Assembly (NCBI RefSeq): GCF_932294415.1
Contig: NC_065544.1
Span: forward strand, 29,403,210 to 29,467,209
Reading direction: 5' to 3'
Length of the DNA: 64,000 nt
Source of the DNA: Quercus robur
Taxonomy: Eukaryota > Streptophyta > Magnoliopsida > Fagales > Fagaceae
In this document: in pieces, positions 11,998 to 23,885 of the stretch
Position numbering within the stretch: position 1 is the first letter of the stretch
Layout: every line of letters begins with the position of its first letter
The notes under the pieces: model-generated
What the model was told of the DNA's origin: nothing
The model's database searches: none
The model's input: the letters and a program-made list of their open reading frames with translations, nothing else
Made by a program: the position numbers and the translations under genes

Positions 11998-12655
11998 ATC
12001 TCCCCTTTTAGCTATTCCGTGACAAAACTCCTAAAACAGACTTTAGACTTAAACGTGAGTTTGGGAACAGTGGCAATACTCACTCACACCTAATCTAGAA
12101 GTTGTGAAGTACTTGCATGTATATACCTATAACCTGAAACACTCGCACACACACAAAACTTTCATTAAACTTATGACAAGTTGAATACATGGTACGTATA
12201 TGAGCAAGTAAAGTGCGATCAAGTTAATAAACACTATATAACGATTAAGCATATCTTGATCATACAAGAATAGTCATTAAAGAATGACTACAATGATCAT
12301 TTAGCAAGCAAATGATCATCTAGACACCCAATGCAATAAAGACCAATCACAATGATCAATTGCATGTCCAACACACAACCAATGCAAAATACACGAAGTA
12401 TTTGCATCTAGGATACAAAATCCTACTAGGGTACAAGTGTGAGGTACTTAAGATAGTTTAGCAAAATCTAAAAGTACAAAAAGATGCTACAAAGCAATAA
12501 GAAACACAAGTATTGAATATTAAACTGAAAATTAAACCAAAGTACTTAAGCTTTAAAAGAAAGCAATAAACTATCCAAGAGTTGTAAAAACTAAAAAAGT
12601 TTAAACCAAACATAAATATGCTAAACCACGAACAAAAAAACCAATAAACCACTGA
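11998..12655. other. Element 1 interior, non-coding
   Basis: AT-rich interior between the polypurine tract and the end of the second ORF. No coding sequence is recognised. Confidence 0.5.
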
Positions 12656-13838
12656 CTATGCTCTGCTCCCCCTTAACTGTGCATACTCTCCCTTAAAAAT
12701 TTTCCCCCCTTTTTGACCGGAATGGCCAAAGAGGCTAGAACTACTCGGACTCTGAATCGAATCCTTGCGCCATCGACATATCCTCAATCTAAGAAGATAG
12801 AGCAATAATCTGACCTTGAATGTATGCAAAATGGTTCGCGGTGTGCTGCATATGGGAGTCAAGCATGGTATACATCTGCTCTACCCTAGCAATGAGGTGA
12901 TCAAGACAATATGATCCTCGTGCTTATGCTTGAAAGGATGGTTGAGTAGAACTTTCTGATGTTGAGGTGAATCTGTCAATCTCCTCCTCAGTATCTCCAC
13001 CTTCTTCCTCAACATGATCCCTTGGTATTTATGAGACGCCGGTCTTAGATCCGGTGATGTGAGCTTTGCTTCTAGTCACCGTGTTAGCATTAATGGGATA
13101 GTCTCTTTGTACAATAGTGAGACCACTCGAAAGTTTGAGCCTTGTCTTTGTAATGAGGCCCATGATGAGAGTGAGGAATGGCATGATAGCTCTGGAGTTC
13201 TTTTTTTTAATGCTCTTGGTCAGGAGATGGAAGATGTGTCCACAAATGTCAATCTCTTTATGTGTGAAGAGATTGTATAAGAAAATTTTCCTTGGAGCAG
13301 ACAATGTCGTCAAGTTGGTGATCAAATACAAATTATGGATCATGACATATGCTAGAGTCGTCATCTCTAGGTTGAGTGGAATGGTTTTCATTGACTTCTT
13401 GTTTAGTGTACCACTAAGAAGTCTCACCATTGGCTTAAGAGAGTCCAATCGATCATCATACTGAAGGGTAATTTGTTGAAAAGGTGGACGAACTTTGAGG
13501 AATTCTTAGATTGATTCCCTTGTAATAACAAACTCCTTGTGTCTCACCCAGCAATTAATATGGCCTCCATCCACAGCATTTGAAAAGAACTCTTTGATGA
13601 TTTCTGAGTACACATTTCCACTCAGATTTAGCAGCTTTGTCCATGTCCTCTCCTTGAACACATCAGCAATGCAAGTGTCCTCAAGAGTCTCCATTCCAAC
13701 AACTCTTTCCATAATGATTGTGGCTCGTTTGTAGCAATCGTTATAAGCCATGTCTACCTCAATGGACTTGAAGTTGTCAAAGTCCGTGCGAGGATACTTG
13801 GAGGATATCTTGGAAGCATAATGCTTTGTGGGAGACAT
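12656..13838 (-). pseudogene. Second ORF of element 1, putative plant transposon protein type
   Basis: The region is open in pieces on the minus strand. It starts at MSPTKHYASKISSKYPRTDF (13838) and continues in a shifted frame through KEIDICGHIFHLLTKSIKKK and an Arg/Thr-rich stretch. The wording resembles the uncharacterised putative plant transposon protein domain found next to gag in many plant LTR elements. Downstream lies a more degraded acidic/Ser-rich tail (12656-13028). Several stops and frameshifts make it non-functional. A related ORF sits in the same place in the element at 28818-35290. The function is unknown. Confidence 0.65.
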
Positions 13839-16172
13839 CTACACAAGGAAACACACAAAAACAACAAAAAATTGCAAAAACACAAAAATAGAACATAAAC
13901 TTGATTAGTGTCAAGTTAGTCCAAAACATAAGCATAAACACTTAAAACAGAACACAACAGTGTTAAACAACATGCTATAGGTGCTAAACCATGTAAAGAA
14001 ATGGTACAATGCATAAAGATAGCAACTCTGCATGTGTATGCATCTAGTGTGCATGATGTGTGCATGAGGTGTGCATGGTGTGTGCCTATGTGATGCATGG
14101 CAAGGCATGGTGAGGCACATGTGGGTCAGAGTTGTAAAATATACACCCAATGATCAAAACATGTTCAACAAGTTTAATCAAGAGTAAACCCAAAAATTGG
14201 AACTCATTAGAGTCCAAACCAACTCAAAAATGCCACTTGAGCATTTTATCAAACACATGAAATGCAACACTACACTACACATATGGGCAATGCATGAACA
14301 TACGAAAATATGCCTAAATATAAGATGAAAATGCCACAAGGGGCCAACAAAAATACAATCAAGTGGAATGGAACAAAGCCCAATCAAAATTTTGAAAACA
14401 TTTTGCCCAAAATCATAGTTCCCAACCCCTTTTTCGAAAATCCCCAATTCAAGAAACCTAAAACAAATTCTGCATAATCTAAGTAAAAAAATGAAAAGAA
14501 TATTGAAAAACATACCTTTGAGTTGATTATGCAGAGATTTGTACTTGAAATTGAAGGGATTTTTAAGTGAAAATCAAATTTGTGTTGAAAGAGGTTCAGG
14601 TGAGGCATAAGAGGGAACACAAGAGTGTTTTAAAAATCAGTCATATCAGCCCTATAAAACTGAAAACAAGCATTTTTCGCGGGTTAGATAGTCGCGAAAT
14701 TATTCGCGAAAAACACCACTAAAGCACAGAAACTTTCGCGGGAAGCTTCTAGTCGTGAAACAGTCGTGAAAATCTCTATATGAAATTTGTGTTTTCCAAT
14801 TTTTGCCTTAACCTCTTTTCGCAGGAAGTGCTTAGTCGCGAGCTTCTCGCGAAAAGGCCTCAAAACAAGTTTTTGAAGATTAACACAAAAATGCACTTTG
14901 AACTAAAACTTAAAGCATGAAAGTATAAAATCACTTTAAAAAACATATAAAATACTCAAAAAAAAAAAATTGGGTTTGATTGGAAAGCATTTGAGCATAC
15001 ATATCACATTTACTCATGTTCAATCACACAAATGAAATAAGCATTAATTTGAACTAAATCTTTTGTGTTGTAGGTGAGTATCAAAGGTGGAATATTCCTT
15101 AGACCAGAGTAAAGTTTCAACGATCAATTCAATCAAGTCATACACAACTGGTACTAAGTTAAGTGGTTTATCTCAATTATAGAAATGAACATATATGACC
15201 TCCCACAAGAAAATGATTACAAATCTTAGATGCTTTTCATTTGGCTTCTACACAATACATAACATTTGATCATTTTTTGAACAATACATCTCATTTTGAG
15301 ATCGATGCTTGAAATTTTTGATATTTCAATATTGAAAATGAGCCTTTGGCTTTTTGAGTACCATACATTTCAATAAAAAGTCACTTTCCCTTTTTCCTAG
15401 TCAAATACTAGTATGTGCGAAGGTTTCTGCAACTCATTATCTTTTTTCATTTTGAGATTTACATTTGTTGAGCTCTTTAAGCAAAAACATAAAAAATAAA
15501 GTGGGAAGAGATATAGGCACAAGTCTATGTAAGTGTTAAGACCATCAAGACTATTGACCAATCATTCATGACAAGCTTGAAGATCTATTTACAACAATCA
15601 CATATAGTTTTTAAGATTTTTCACACACAAATATATGTGCATACAAAACAAGTTAAGCTCGTAAATGCACTATGCCATTAGTACGAAGGTACTAGGCCAA
15701 ACTCACATGTGATATACACAACATAAGTGATCAAACTTTTTGGAGATTTTTCAATTTTTATTGGTTTTTGAATTTTTCAACACACTCAAAAACAGAACAT
15801 GTTAAGTAAGATCAACAAAAATAACAAGTACAAAACAAAACTAGTAAAAGAAACATGCTATAAACTGTAAGCAATGACACAAGAGGATTATGTATGTCAT
15901 GATGCATGAACCTATGACCTTAAACATTGGAAGTATTAATGCCTGGGTATAGAGAGTGATCATGCATAAGTACCCTTCTTCACCCAGTCTTTACGAGTGT
16001 TTTAGGTGAGAGCCTTAGATGGCGGGGTACAACCAACATAACTTTCAAACCTTGAAGTGAAGCTAGCAAGGCATAGTGATATGTTCTTCAACATTTCCAT
16101 AACTTCTCCAATGAGATGTCCCTCACTATCTCCCTAAGCTTGTGCTCCCTTTGGTCTCCTCTTTGAACTTTC
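13839..16172. other. Element 1 interior between gag and second ORF
   Basis: There is 2.3 kb of AT-rich sequence without recognisable pol. A cluster of CGCGAA/TTCGCG words occurs at 14673-14860, echoing the palindromes in the LTRs. A purine-poor repeat of GTGTGCATG-type words lies near 14030-14110. Confidence 0.55.
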
Positions 16173-17863
16173 CTAACCACGCATAAAGTTAGCCTTCTTG
16201 AGTGCATGGAGCTTGAAACAATTCAACCTTGTGTGCCCTTGTACACCACAATGATGACACACATTCTCCACTTGAGGCCCCCTTTGATTTTTGGGTAATG
16301 ACTTTCCTTTTTCCTTTGCCTTTGCACTAAGGGTTCTTTTTACAGCAGCAGGGGTCTCAATCTCACGCTTCACTTCCTTGAGTTTCTCATCATTCTTGGC
16401 TGATACGAACCTTACTTCCTTCCTGGTTCGCTGCTAGAACTTCCTTCTTCGGTATACCCCAAATCGGTCTTATCATGTGAAGGTTTTTGAGAGGACAGCA
16501 CGTTGTCAAGTTTCTTGGTGGAGATGCGCTCAACCTTAACATTGGCTTGAATAATTTCAAGTTCAAGAAAATTGATCTTCAAGTAAGCTTCAACCAACTC
16601 TCCCTTGAGTTTTTCTACTTCACACTTTTCTTCCTTGAGTTGCACAAGTATACACCTATACTCTTCTTCAACCTTTTTCATCTTTTTCACAGTAAGGTTC
16701 ACAACTTTGGCGTATTTGCCTTCGTATTGGTATACATCTTCATCTTCTGATTCTTCAACTTCCTTATCCTCGGAAACATTGCCAAGTTCATCAACCAAAT
16801 TACTCAAAGCATTCTTTGAATCAATGGAGGCAATTGTCATGAAGGCTCTGTAGTTTCCTTCACTGTCATATTCTTCTTCCGTGTTTGAATTTGAGCTGTC
16901 AGAATCACTAAGGGTAGTGGCAAGCACTTTATCCTTCCCCCTCAAATAGTTGGGACACTGCTTGAGATGTCCATGACCATTGCATTCGTAACACACGATT
17001 CCTTGAGGGGATTGAAATTCCTTCCAATCTTTCTTCTTGAACTCCTTCCTATCACCTTTGGATGATGAAAACTTTCCTTTGCTGAACGGCTTCCCACAGT
17101 TTTTCATCTTTAGAAATTTTCAGAAGTTCTTTGCAAGGAATGCTACCTTCTTCTCCGCATCATCTTCTTTGGAGGAGTCATCCATTCTCTCGGTGATGGT
17201 TTTGAGAGCAAGAGATTTGCTCGTCTTGTGAGAAGGCAGTCCCAGCTCATATGTTAGGAGAGATCCAATGAGTTCTTGGATTTTGATCTCATCCAAATCT
17301 TTACTTTCCTCTATAGCTGTGACCTTTACATGGAAGCTCTCTAGTAAGGACCTTAAAATCTTTCTCACCACCTTAGCATCCTCAATCTTCTCTCCGAGAT
17401 TGGGCTTAGCAATTACAATTTCACTGAGCTTCCCATAGAATGAATCAAAAGACTCATTGTCATCCATCTTGAGCTCTTCAAATTTGGTGGTAAGCATCTA
17501 GAGCTTTGTGTCCTTAACTTTCTTGGAACCCTCATAGGTAGTCTCAAGAATCTTCCAAGCTTCCTTTGCTGTCTCCACATGAAATATCTTGTGAAATTCA
17601 TCAGTAAACACGCCACTGAATATAGTGTTAATAGCCTTACTGTTTGCATTAGCCAAAGCAAGAGCTGCCTTGTCCCACTCGAACTTGGCTGTTGTGGGTT
17701 TAACATACCCATTCTCAACGGAGTCCCATATTGACTCATCTATAGCACACAAGAAAGCCCTCATGCGAACTTTCCAAAATGCATAATTGCTCCCATCAAA
17801 GAATGGTGGAGCATTGAGCGATTGTGATCGGTCTATCACAAAAGGGTCAAGGATCGCACTCAA
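16173..17863 (-). pseudogene. Copia-type gag (UBN2-like) of element 1, broken
   Basis: The order is: an N-terminal gag domain (MSAILDPFVIDRSQSLNAPP, then FWKVRMRAFL and ETAKEAWKILETTYEG), a central zinc knuckle (CYECNGHGHLKQCPN), a long acidic/coiled segment, and a second C-terminal knuckle (CHHCGVQGHTRLNC). Lesions: an in-frame TAG near 17498 (reading KL-stop-MLTTKF), an in-frame TGA near 17120 (KNF-stop-KFLK), and a frameshift near 16435. The central knuckle has one residue fewer than CX2CX4HX4C between His and the last Cys. The protein would package element RNA if intact. Confidence 0.88.
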
Positions 17864-17886
17864 GTAATAAAATCACAATAAGTGTA

Positions 17887-17901
17887 CCTACTCTGATACC
17901 A
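17887..17901 (-). other. Primer-binding site of Copia-type element 1
   Basis: The minus strand reads TGGTATCAGAGTAGG, the initiator-tRNA-Met-type site of plant Copia elements, two bases inside the right LTR. Confidence 0.85.
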
Positions 17902-17903
17902 TT

Positions 17904-18973
17904 CGAAAGCTAAAAAATGTGTGAAAACACAAAAGCTGTTTAGACCCCCAAATTATAAATTACAACTTGATTGATTTTATTCTAACTTATACTAAGTGCA
18001 GAAAAAACTAAATGTGAGCAGATAAACAGTATAACTACTCTAAGCCATACTCATTAAAACACAGCAGTAAAAAGAAAGCTAAAAGAGTAGGGTAGAAGAA
18101 TGCAAACACACGATAACACGCCGATGTGTTATCGAATAGGAAATCGAAGTACTCGACGTAAAACCTCTCCGCCGCCCTCCGAGCGGTAAATCGATCCACT
18201 AGACAATCAGTTGGGATACATGAGTAGCAAGAGACTCTTCAAGCTTAAACTACCCAATGCACCTTAGCCCTCCAAGCTCCTACTCCAACAAGACTTCTTG
18301 GAACGTGTCTTGTGTAGCTCTCCGGATCCCGCAATACGCCTGATTGCATCCGCCAAAACTTGGCTTCTTCCAATACTTCCCAGCAGCACCAAAACCTCAC
18401 TTGACACTCTGAAAATGTGTGGTAAGTGTTTGGGCTATCAACCTCTCAAGGATATAAAAATGGAGAGGTAGGAGTTGAGGAAAAACCACAATGGATTGTG
18501 TAGAGAAATATGGGTATAACAATCTCTAACTCTCAAGAATAGTGGCTAGGCTTTTCTCTCAGAAGCACTCCACAACATCTGTGGGTAATGATGGTATATA
18601 TAGTGTGGGTACAATTAGTGTGTATCAGATATGACAGTTTAGCAAAATAGAATGTTTCACGAGTATCTCACGGGAAGGCCTTACCCGCGAGACACTTGCA
18701 AAAACTAGCTGTCTCCATCCTGTCCTGACTCTTCGCATTCCAGTCATGTGCAGGGCTCATGCTTCACTTCGCGGGAAGCTTACTAGCGAGATGCCCTCGA
18801 AAACAGCTTTAGTCTTCAATTGTCTTGAGTCTTCACACTCTCTTTCTCTCACACACAACCCTTACAAAGAAAACACACATAAAATATAGGGTACATGAGA
18901 TTGAACATAATTACAATCAAATTTGGCATGGAATTAAAGCCAACATAAACTAGTTGTAAATTACAACTTTACA
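17904..18973 (-). repeat. 5' LTR of Copia-type element 1
   Basis: It has the same length as the left LTR (1070 bp). The outer end TTTACA is followed by the ATATT target duplication. Confidence 0.9.
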
Positions 18974-18978
18974 ATATT

Positions 18979-19395
18979 CTTTTAATGGTTGTATTTATAC
19001 TTTGCCTAAAGCCGTGTTTTTAAACCATGGCTATAGGCAAAGCTAAAGAAGCATTTTTGAAACATGGCTTCAGCTTTGCTTATAGCCGCAGCTTATAAAA
19101 GTGACTATAGACTAAATTTATAGTTGCGTTTAGAAAATGCGGCTATAGGTAAGCTAAAGCCGCATTTTCCAAACAAGGCCATATAGGTAGTTTAAAAAAA
19201 AATTTTGATTTGGTTGGTCCTATTGCCACGTTTTCCTAACATGGCAATAGGTCCTAACCAAAAAACATGACTATAAACACCTATAAATGTGGCTATAGAC
19301 ATATCCTATATTCGCATTTTAAACACGTAGCTATTGGTGAATACTTTAGGCCGTGTTTACTAAAAATGCGGCTATAGCCCGCGTGTTTTGTAGTG
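18979..19395. mobile_element. CACTA (En/Spm-type) terminus with subterminal repeats
   Basis: The segment ends ...CGCGTGTTTTGTAGTG, whose reverse complement begins CACTACAAAACACGCG, the hallmark of a CACTA transposon end. Multiple degenerate copies of GCGGCTATAG(G/C) in both orientations fill the preceding 400 bases, as expected of CACTA subterminal regions. The Copia-type element is inserted at its left edge, so more of the CACTA could lie left of 10923. I did not find the partner CACTA end. Confidence 0.75.
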
Positions 19396-20009
19396 AACAA
19401 ATGTTTAATTTCAACAACCTATGTAAACAGATTAAATGGTTAGGAATGCCTATCTATTAATCATAAAAATAAACTAACCAAGAAATTAAAAAACCTAAAA
19501 CCAAAACCCTAAGTAGGAATGGAAAAATTAAGAAGCAATTTGAATTTATATATCTACCAAAATTGAAAACCCAAAGAATGAGAGAGAAAAACTTGAATAG
19601 CCAGTGTTCCAAAGATAGAGAGAAAGAAATAGAAGCTTCGAGCAAACCCATCCGTGCATATGGGTGGTAGTGGAGAGTTGTCTCTTGGGTCAATCTGCCA
19701 TAGATTGGTTGTTGTTTAGGCTTTTTTTAGTTTCTTGTGTAGTCTTTGGATCTCAATGGTGCTGTGGAGACTCTCTGCCAAGTGCATTGTAGTTGTTCTT
19801 CTCATGTTTGTGAAACAATGGAGAGGAAAGTCCGGCTTCAATTTTATTATCGAGTTTTTGTTTTGGAGAGAAACAGAGGTTTTTTATTTTAACACAACTA
19901 CCTTCTCAAACTAAATAGGGGTTTTTTTATTTATTTATTTATAAATAATGCTGATGTGTAAAATGTGTGAGCTCTAAAAAGAGTCAAAGGTTTTGGTTAT
20001 ATATATATA
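19396..20009. other. AT-rich segment, possible older Helitron remnant
   Basis: No gene is recognised. The last ~60 bases (GCTGATGTGTAAAATGTGTG ... TTATATATATATA) resemble the right edge of the Helitron that follows, which suggests that the Helitron landed in a relative. Confidence 0.4.
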
Positions 20010-20727
20010 CTAGTTGCTAACTCGTGCTATGCACGGAAACCTATCTATTTATAAGATTGACTAAAATAATTTTATAAAATCTTAAATTGATTAAGAAACT
20101 ACATCATTACATGATTTGCACTTGTATGACTTCAATTTGTGTTACAATTTAATGAAGAAACCATGCCTTACAAACAATTTGTTAGACAATTTCAGATACT
20201 ACAAAAAATAACTCAAAAATTCAGATATTAAAACATCTGAAAGATCAAAAAATATTAAAGAATCAAATGATTCACTATTTAGAAATTATTGAAACAAAAC
20301 AAAATATATATGACTGAAAAATAGAAAAATATAAGAAAAAGATTGGGTTACATTCAAAAGAATAATCCACGGCTATAAATTTGCACCCTATCATAAAATA
20401 TCACGTTAGTGAAGTGGAGAGATAATAATAACAATAATATCAACATTTGAGTTTGAGTTTGAGTTTAAGTTGGATTTATTAGAGAGATAGAGTTTTACTC
20501 CTTGATAAGTTTGGATTAAACAAAAATAATTTTATTTAAAAAAAATGATGAGTTTGAGTTTAAATTGGACTTGTTAAAGAGATAGAGTTTCACTCCTTAT
20601 TAAGTTTGGACTAAATAAAATAATTTTTTTTAAATAAAATGATAATTTTATTTAAATATTGTGCTGACGTGGAAAATTGTGAGAGCTTCATAGGTTTCAG
20701 CTATATATATATATATATATATATAGA
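20010..20727 (-). mobile_element. Non-autonomous Helitron
   Basis: On the minus strand it starts TCTATATATA (20727) and ends with a GC-rich hairpin (CGTGC-ATA-GCACG) followed by a short spacer and CTAG, inserted between A and T. This matches Helitron rules (5' TC, 3' hairpin plus CTRR, A^T insertion, no target duplication). A relative with the same internal words occurs at 58169-59310. Confidence 0.72.
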
Positions 20728-21395
20728 TTATACCCAAATATTTTATGTCATTAAGTAATTGGTGAAAAATGCTAACATAACTAATGATCAAAATAATATA
20801 TAATTTGAATGCCAACTCAAATGCCATATGTATTGATGATATGGAATAATTTTTTAAAAAAATTAATGAAAACCTCAAGTGTTTTCTCGTGGCATAAAAT
20901 TGGACCAGAAGCCCTAAATCTTATTCTGAAATCACACCCATCTAGGAGAAGAAAGAACAATTCTTCAACACGTACTCATGCATAACTCAATACTCATAGC
21001 CCAAATTCAGATAGGTAATTAGCTCTTTGTTTATGAGTTTTAGATCTTATATCTTGAAATAATGAATTTTGGATTTTGGATCCTAAAATTGGCTTTAATA
21101 CAGTATTTCGTTATCTAGGAATCTCTGTAATAATTTTGATAGTGAATTAAGCTATACATTTGGGTGTATCAACTTGTTTACATAAATGGGTTTTAAAAAT
21201 AATGATGACTTTTAATATTCTATGGTTATTCACAATTTCGTTTGTGCAAATTATCCAGTAATAAAGGGTTAATAAGCTAGATATTAGTGAAGAAACCTAA
21301 TTTAGATAATTCATGTTCAAAAGAGGAATCGAAGAATCCTGAGCAATTAAGATCACCAAAAAGAGAACCAATGCACAGTTGCAATTGGATTTAGC
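20728..21395. other. Intergenic, no recognised gene
   Basis: AT-rich with no paired repeats. Part of it may be an older flank of the PR-1 unit. Confidence 0.45.
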
Positions 21396-21408
21396 TCAAC
21401 CTGATTTT

Positions 21409-21571
21409 TTGAGAGAGTTTCAACTTATGATGTCAACTCTTGATGATACTCTTTAGTCTTTATCATCAGAGTAAGACTCCAATCAGTTTTTGGTGTAGGC
21501 AGGGATTGAATCTCAGATCTCTTACTCAACCATCAGAAACTTTGCTAGTTGAGCTAACAGGAACCCACAGT
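21409..21571 (-). mobile_element. tRNA-derived SINE
   Basis: On the minus strand a pol III A-box-like TTAGCTCAACTAGCAAAGT is followed by a B-box-like GATTCAATCCC, and the element ends in a short A-tail. A 13-bp target duplication with one mismatch, TCA(A/G)CCTGATTTT, brackets it (21396-21408 and 21572-21584). It is too degenerate, and lacks the acceptor-stem pairing, to be a tRNA gene. Confidence 0.78.
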
Positions 21572-21773
21572 TCAGCCTGATTTTAACCTACACACATGTT
21601 CAACCTGTGGGGTTGAGTATGAATTAATATGAGAGTTTGTTTTGTGTATATTGTGATTTAAGTTAATATTATTCATGAAAGGTTGAATATGCGTTTATAT
21701 TGTGAAGGCTGCGAGTGTTTTATGGAGAGTCCATCAATTATGTTTGTAGGCATGTGATTGTAGTCCATTTCAT

Positions 21774-22204
21774 GGACAAAATTGGCCTTTGTCCTTTTCG
21801 CACAAATTATATAGCATTTTGCCCCATTTCCCAAACTAATTAGGGAATGCCACTCTTCTGAAACTCGATTTTCTCAAAATTGAATTTAAAAATAAATAAA
21901 TTAATAAAATTCTAGTGACGTTTTAAAGACCTATAGTGGCGTTTTGGAACTCGAGCTCCATAAACTTGAGTTAAAGTTAAAAAAAAAAAAAAAAAAAAAA
22001 AAAAACAAAAAAGTTGCATGGAACTCGAGTTCATGGAGCTCGAGTTCCAAACGTCACTATAGGGCTCTTTAATACGCCACTACAGGGCTTAACTCGATTT
22101 TGAGAAAATCGAGTTTTAAAAGATGGACATTTCCCTAATTAGTTTGGAAAAGGGGGCAAAATGCTATATAATTTGTGCAAAAAGGGCAAAGACCAATTTT
22201 ATCC
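21774..22204. mobile_element. Mutator-like MITE 1
   Basis: The terminal inverted repeat GGACAAAATTGG...CCAATTTTATCC encloses a long foldback whose centre contains GAACTCGAGTTCATGGAGCT. The 10-bp duplication TCCATTTC(A/G)T lies at 21764-21773 and 22205-22214. The paralogous site near 44770 (CCCATTTTATTG) is empty. The 9-11 bp duplication points to Mutator-like elements. Confidence 0.82.
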
Positions 22205-22214
22205 TCCATTTCGT

Positions 22215-22570
22215 CGAGAGAGAAATTTGGATTGCTTTACTTTATGCATGTAATAATCGAATCATGTTATTATTGTCTTTTTTGGTTGTTTTAAATTTTT
22301 GCTCACGTGAATGCATCTCCATTTGCCCAAATTTTAAGGGAATTAGAAATATGCAAGGTGAACAACTTTTAAGCTACTTTAATAATGTAAAAAAATAAAA
22401 AACTAATGTTGTGGCATCCGTTACGCAATTTGTCGTATGTACCTTATTTCAGTAAGACTAGCTCCAAGTTTTTATTTATTTATTTATTTTTTTGAAGGGG
22501 AAAAAATTCCAAGTTAATATAAAAATAATAATAGGAAGTCAAATTGATACTAATTAATCTTATCTTAAAG
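22215..22570. other. 5' flank of PR-1 copy 1 (duplicated)
   Basis: It matches 44810-45140 upstream of the intact PR-1. It is not coding, and serves as the alignment anchor that shows the solo LTR and MITE as later insertions. Confidence 0.7.
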
Positions 22571-22575
22571 CTATC

Positions 22576-23679
22576 TGTAAGGTTGAATTTTATCAACCAT
22601 CTTGTTGGCTTTATTCCGTGCCAAATTTGCTTGTATTTTAGCACTTAGTAACTCTGTATTTAGGTGGGAATCATGTAAGGGTAGTGTGTGAGGAAGTTTG
22701 AAGAAATGCTCAAGATTGTGCAAAGTAGCAAGGACTCGTAACTAGATCTCGTGGGTGGCTTGCGGCTTGCGGCTTGCAACCCGCCAGAAGTTGCAAACAT
22801 GCCAAGCATGCCAAAAGTTGAAGCCTCATGCCAGTTGGAGTACTATAGGACAAAAAGTAAAGACTGGCCATTCAGTTACCTTGTGGCTGGAACTCGCGGC
22901 TCAATCAAGTCGCGGGGCCAAGCCGCCAGCCAGCTTTGTTTTGAAAAACTGACTCTTCGCACTCCACTCTCACCCTAGTATATATACCCCTTATACCCAC
23001 GAAATGTAGAGAGCTCCTAGAGAGAATTTTGAGAGAGAAACCCTAGAGAAAAACAAGATTGACTCATCCACAATCTTCACAAAGAGACTCTTCAAATTCC
23101 TCTACTCTCATCCTCTCCATTGTTACATCCTTGAGAGGTACATTACCAAAACCTTTTCTCACCATACCCACATCTATGAGAATGCCATTTGGTGTTTGAG
23201 AAGTAATTAGGAAGGGACAAATTTCATATTGGTTGATACTATGGTTTATAACGGAATTCGATAAGCTAAAGAATAAATAGGTTCGGCATAACCTCATTGG
23301 AGTTGGAGCTTGGAGAGCTTAGGTACACTGGGTATATTAGGCTTGGAGGGTCTTCTACTGTTCATATATCTCAACTACATATTTAGTGGATTATTTACCG
23401 CTTAGAGGGTGGCGGAGAGGTTTTACGCTGAGGGTTTCGGTTTCCTCTTCGATAACACATCGTTGTGTTGTTATTGTGTTTGCATCTCTCTTCCCTTAAT
23501 ATTTGCCATTTAATTTCTATTGTGGATGTGATTTTATTTGGTTGAGATTGTTTATCAATTCTGTTATATGCTTATGTTCATATTCCGCACATTAATTGTT
23601 TGATTATAAGCTTGAATTGATAATTTGGAAGTTGGGGGTCTAAACGTTCATAGTATTTTATACGCTATTTGAACTTTTA
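22576..23679 (+). mobile_element. Solo LTR, relative of Copia-type element 1
   Basis: It starts TGTAAGGTTG, ends GAACTTTTA and is flanked by CTATC (22571-22575 and 23680-23684). Shared words with the 1070-bp LTRs in the same order include CAAATTTG, TTTACCGCTT, GGCGGAGAGGTTTTACGC, CCTCTTCGATAACACATC and GGGGGTCTAAAC. No internal region or partner LTR remains, so it arose by LTR-LTR recombination. It sits about 200 bp upstream of the PR-1 pseudogene start, and the unit 2 paralogue lacks it. Confidence 0.85.
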
Positions 23680-23885
23680 CTATCCAATGGAATTATCATA
23701 AAATAATGCTATCCAATGGTGGCGGCAATCAGATTTGTAAACAAGGGTAGTGTTTCTGTTGACTACCATTTTATTAATGCTCTTCAACGATCAACCATTA
23801 GACTAGCTTTATATCATCCTGTACCTTTATATCACTATATATAGCCCCCTCATAAATGTCCATTTCTTATAGAAGGAAACCAAAC

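Larger units (their letters stand above)
10928..18973 (-). mobile_element. Copia-type LTR element with gag and a second ORF, no pol
   Basis: Two 1070-bp LTRs (TG...CA; the inner right LTR starts CG) are flanked by a perfect ATATT duplication (10923-10927 and 18974-18978). A primer-binding site (minus strand TGGTATCAGAGTAGG) touches the right LTR and a purine tract (AAAAGGGGAGA, minus strand) touches the left one, so transcription runs right to left. Roughly one base in ten differs between the LTRs over the first ~290 bases, so this is an old insertion. The interior holds a decayed gag and then a degenerate ORF of the putative plant transposon protein type. I find no integrase, reverse transcriptase or RNase H. 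Confidence 0.9.

Noticed and set aside
13029..17863. Full autonomous Copia polyprotein
   Set aside because: No integrase, reverse transcriptase or RNase H motifs are seen between gag and the second ORF, so it is called non-autonomous.
21409..21571. A tRNA gene on the minus strand
   Set aside because: A- and B-box-like motifs are present but no acceptor stem pairs, and it has a SINE tail and a 13-bp target duplication.
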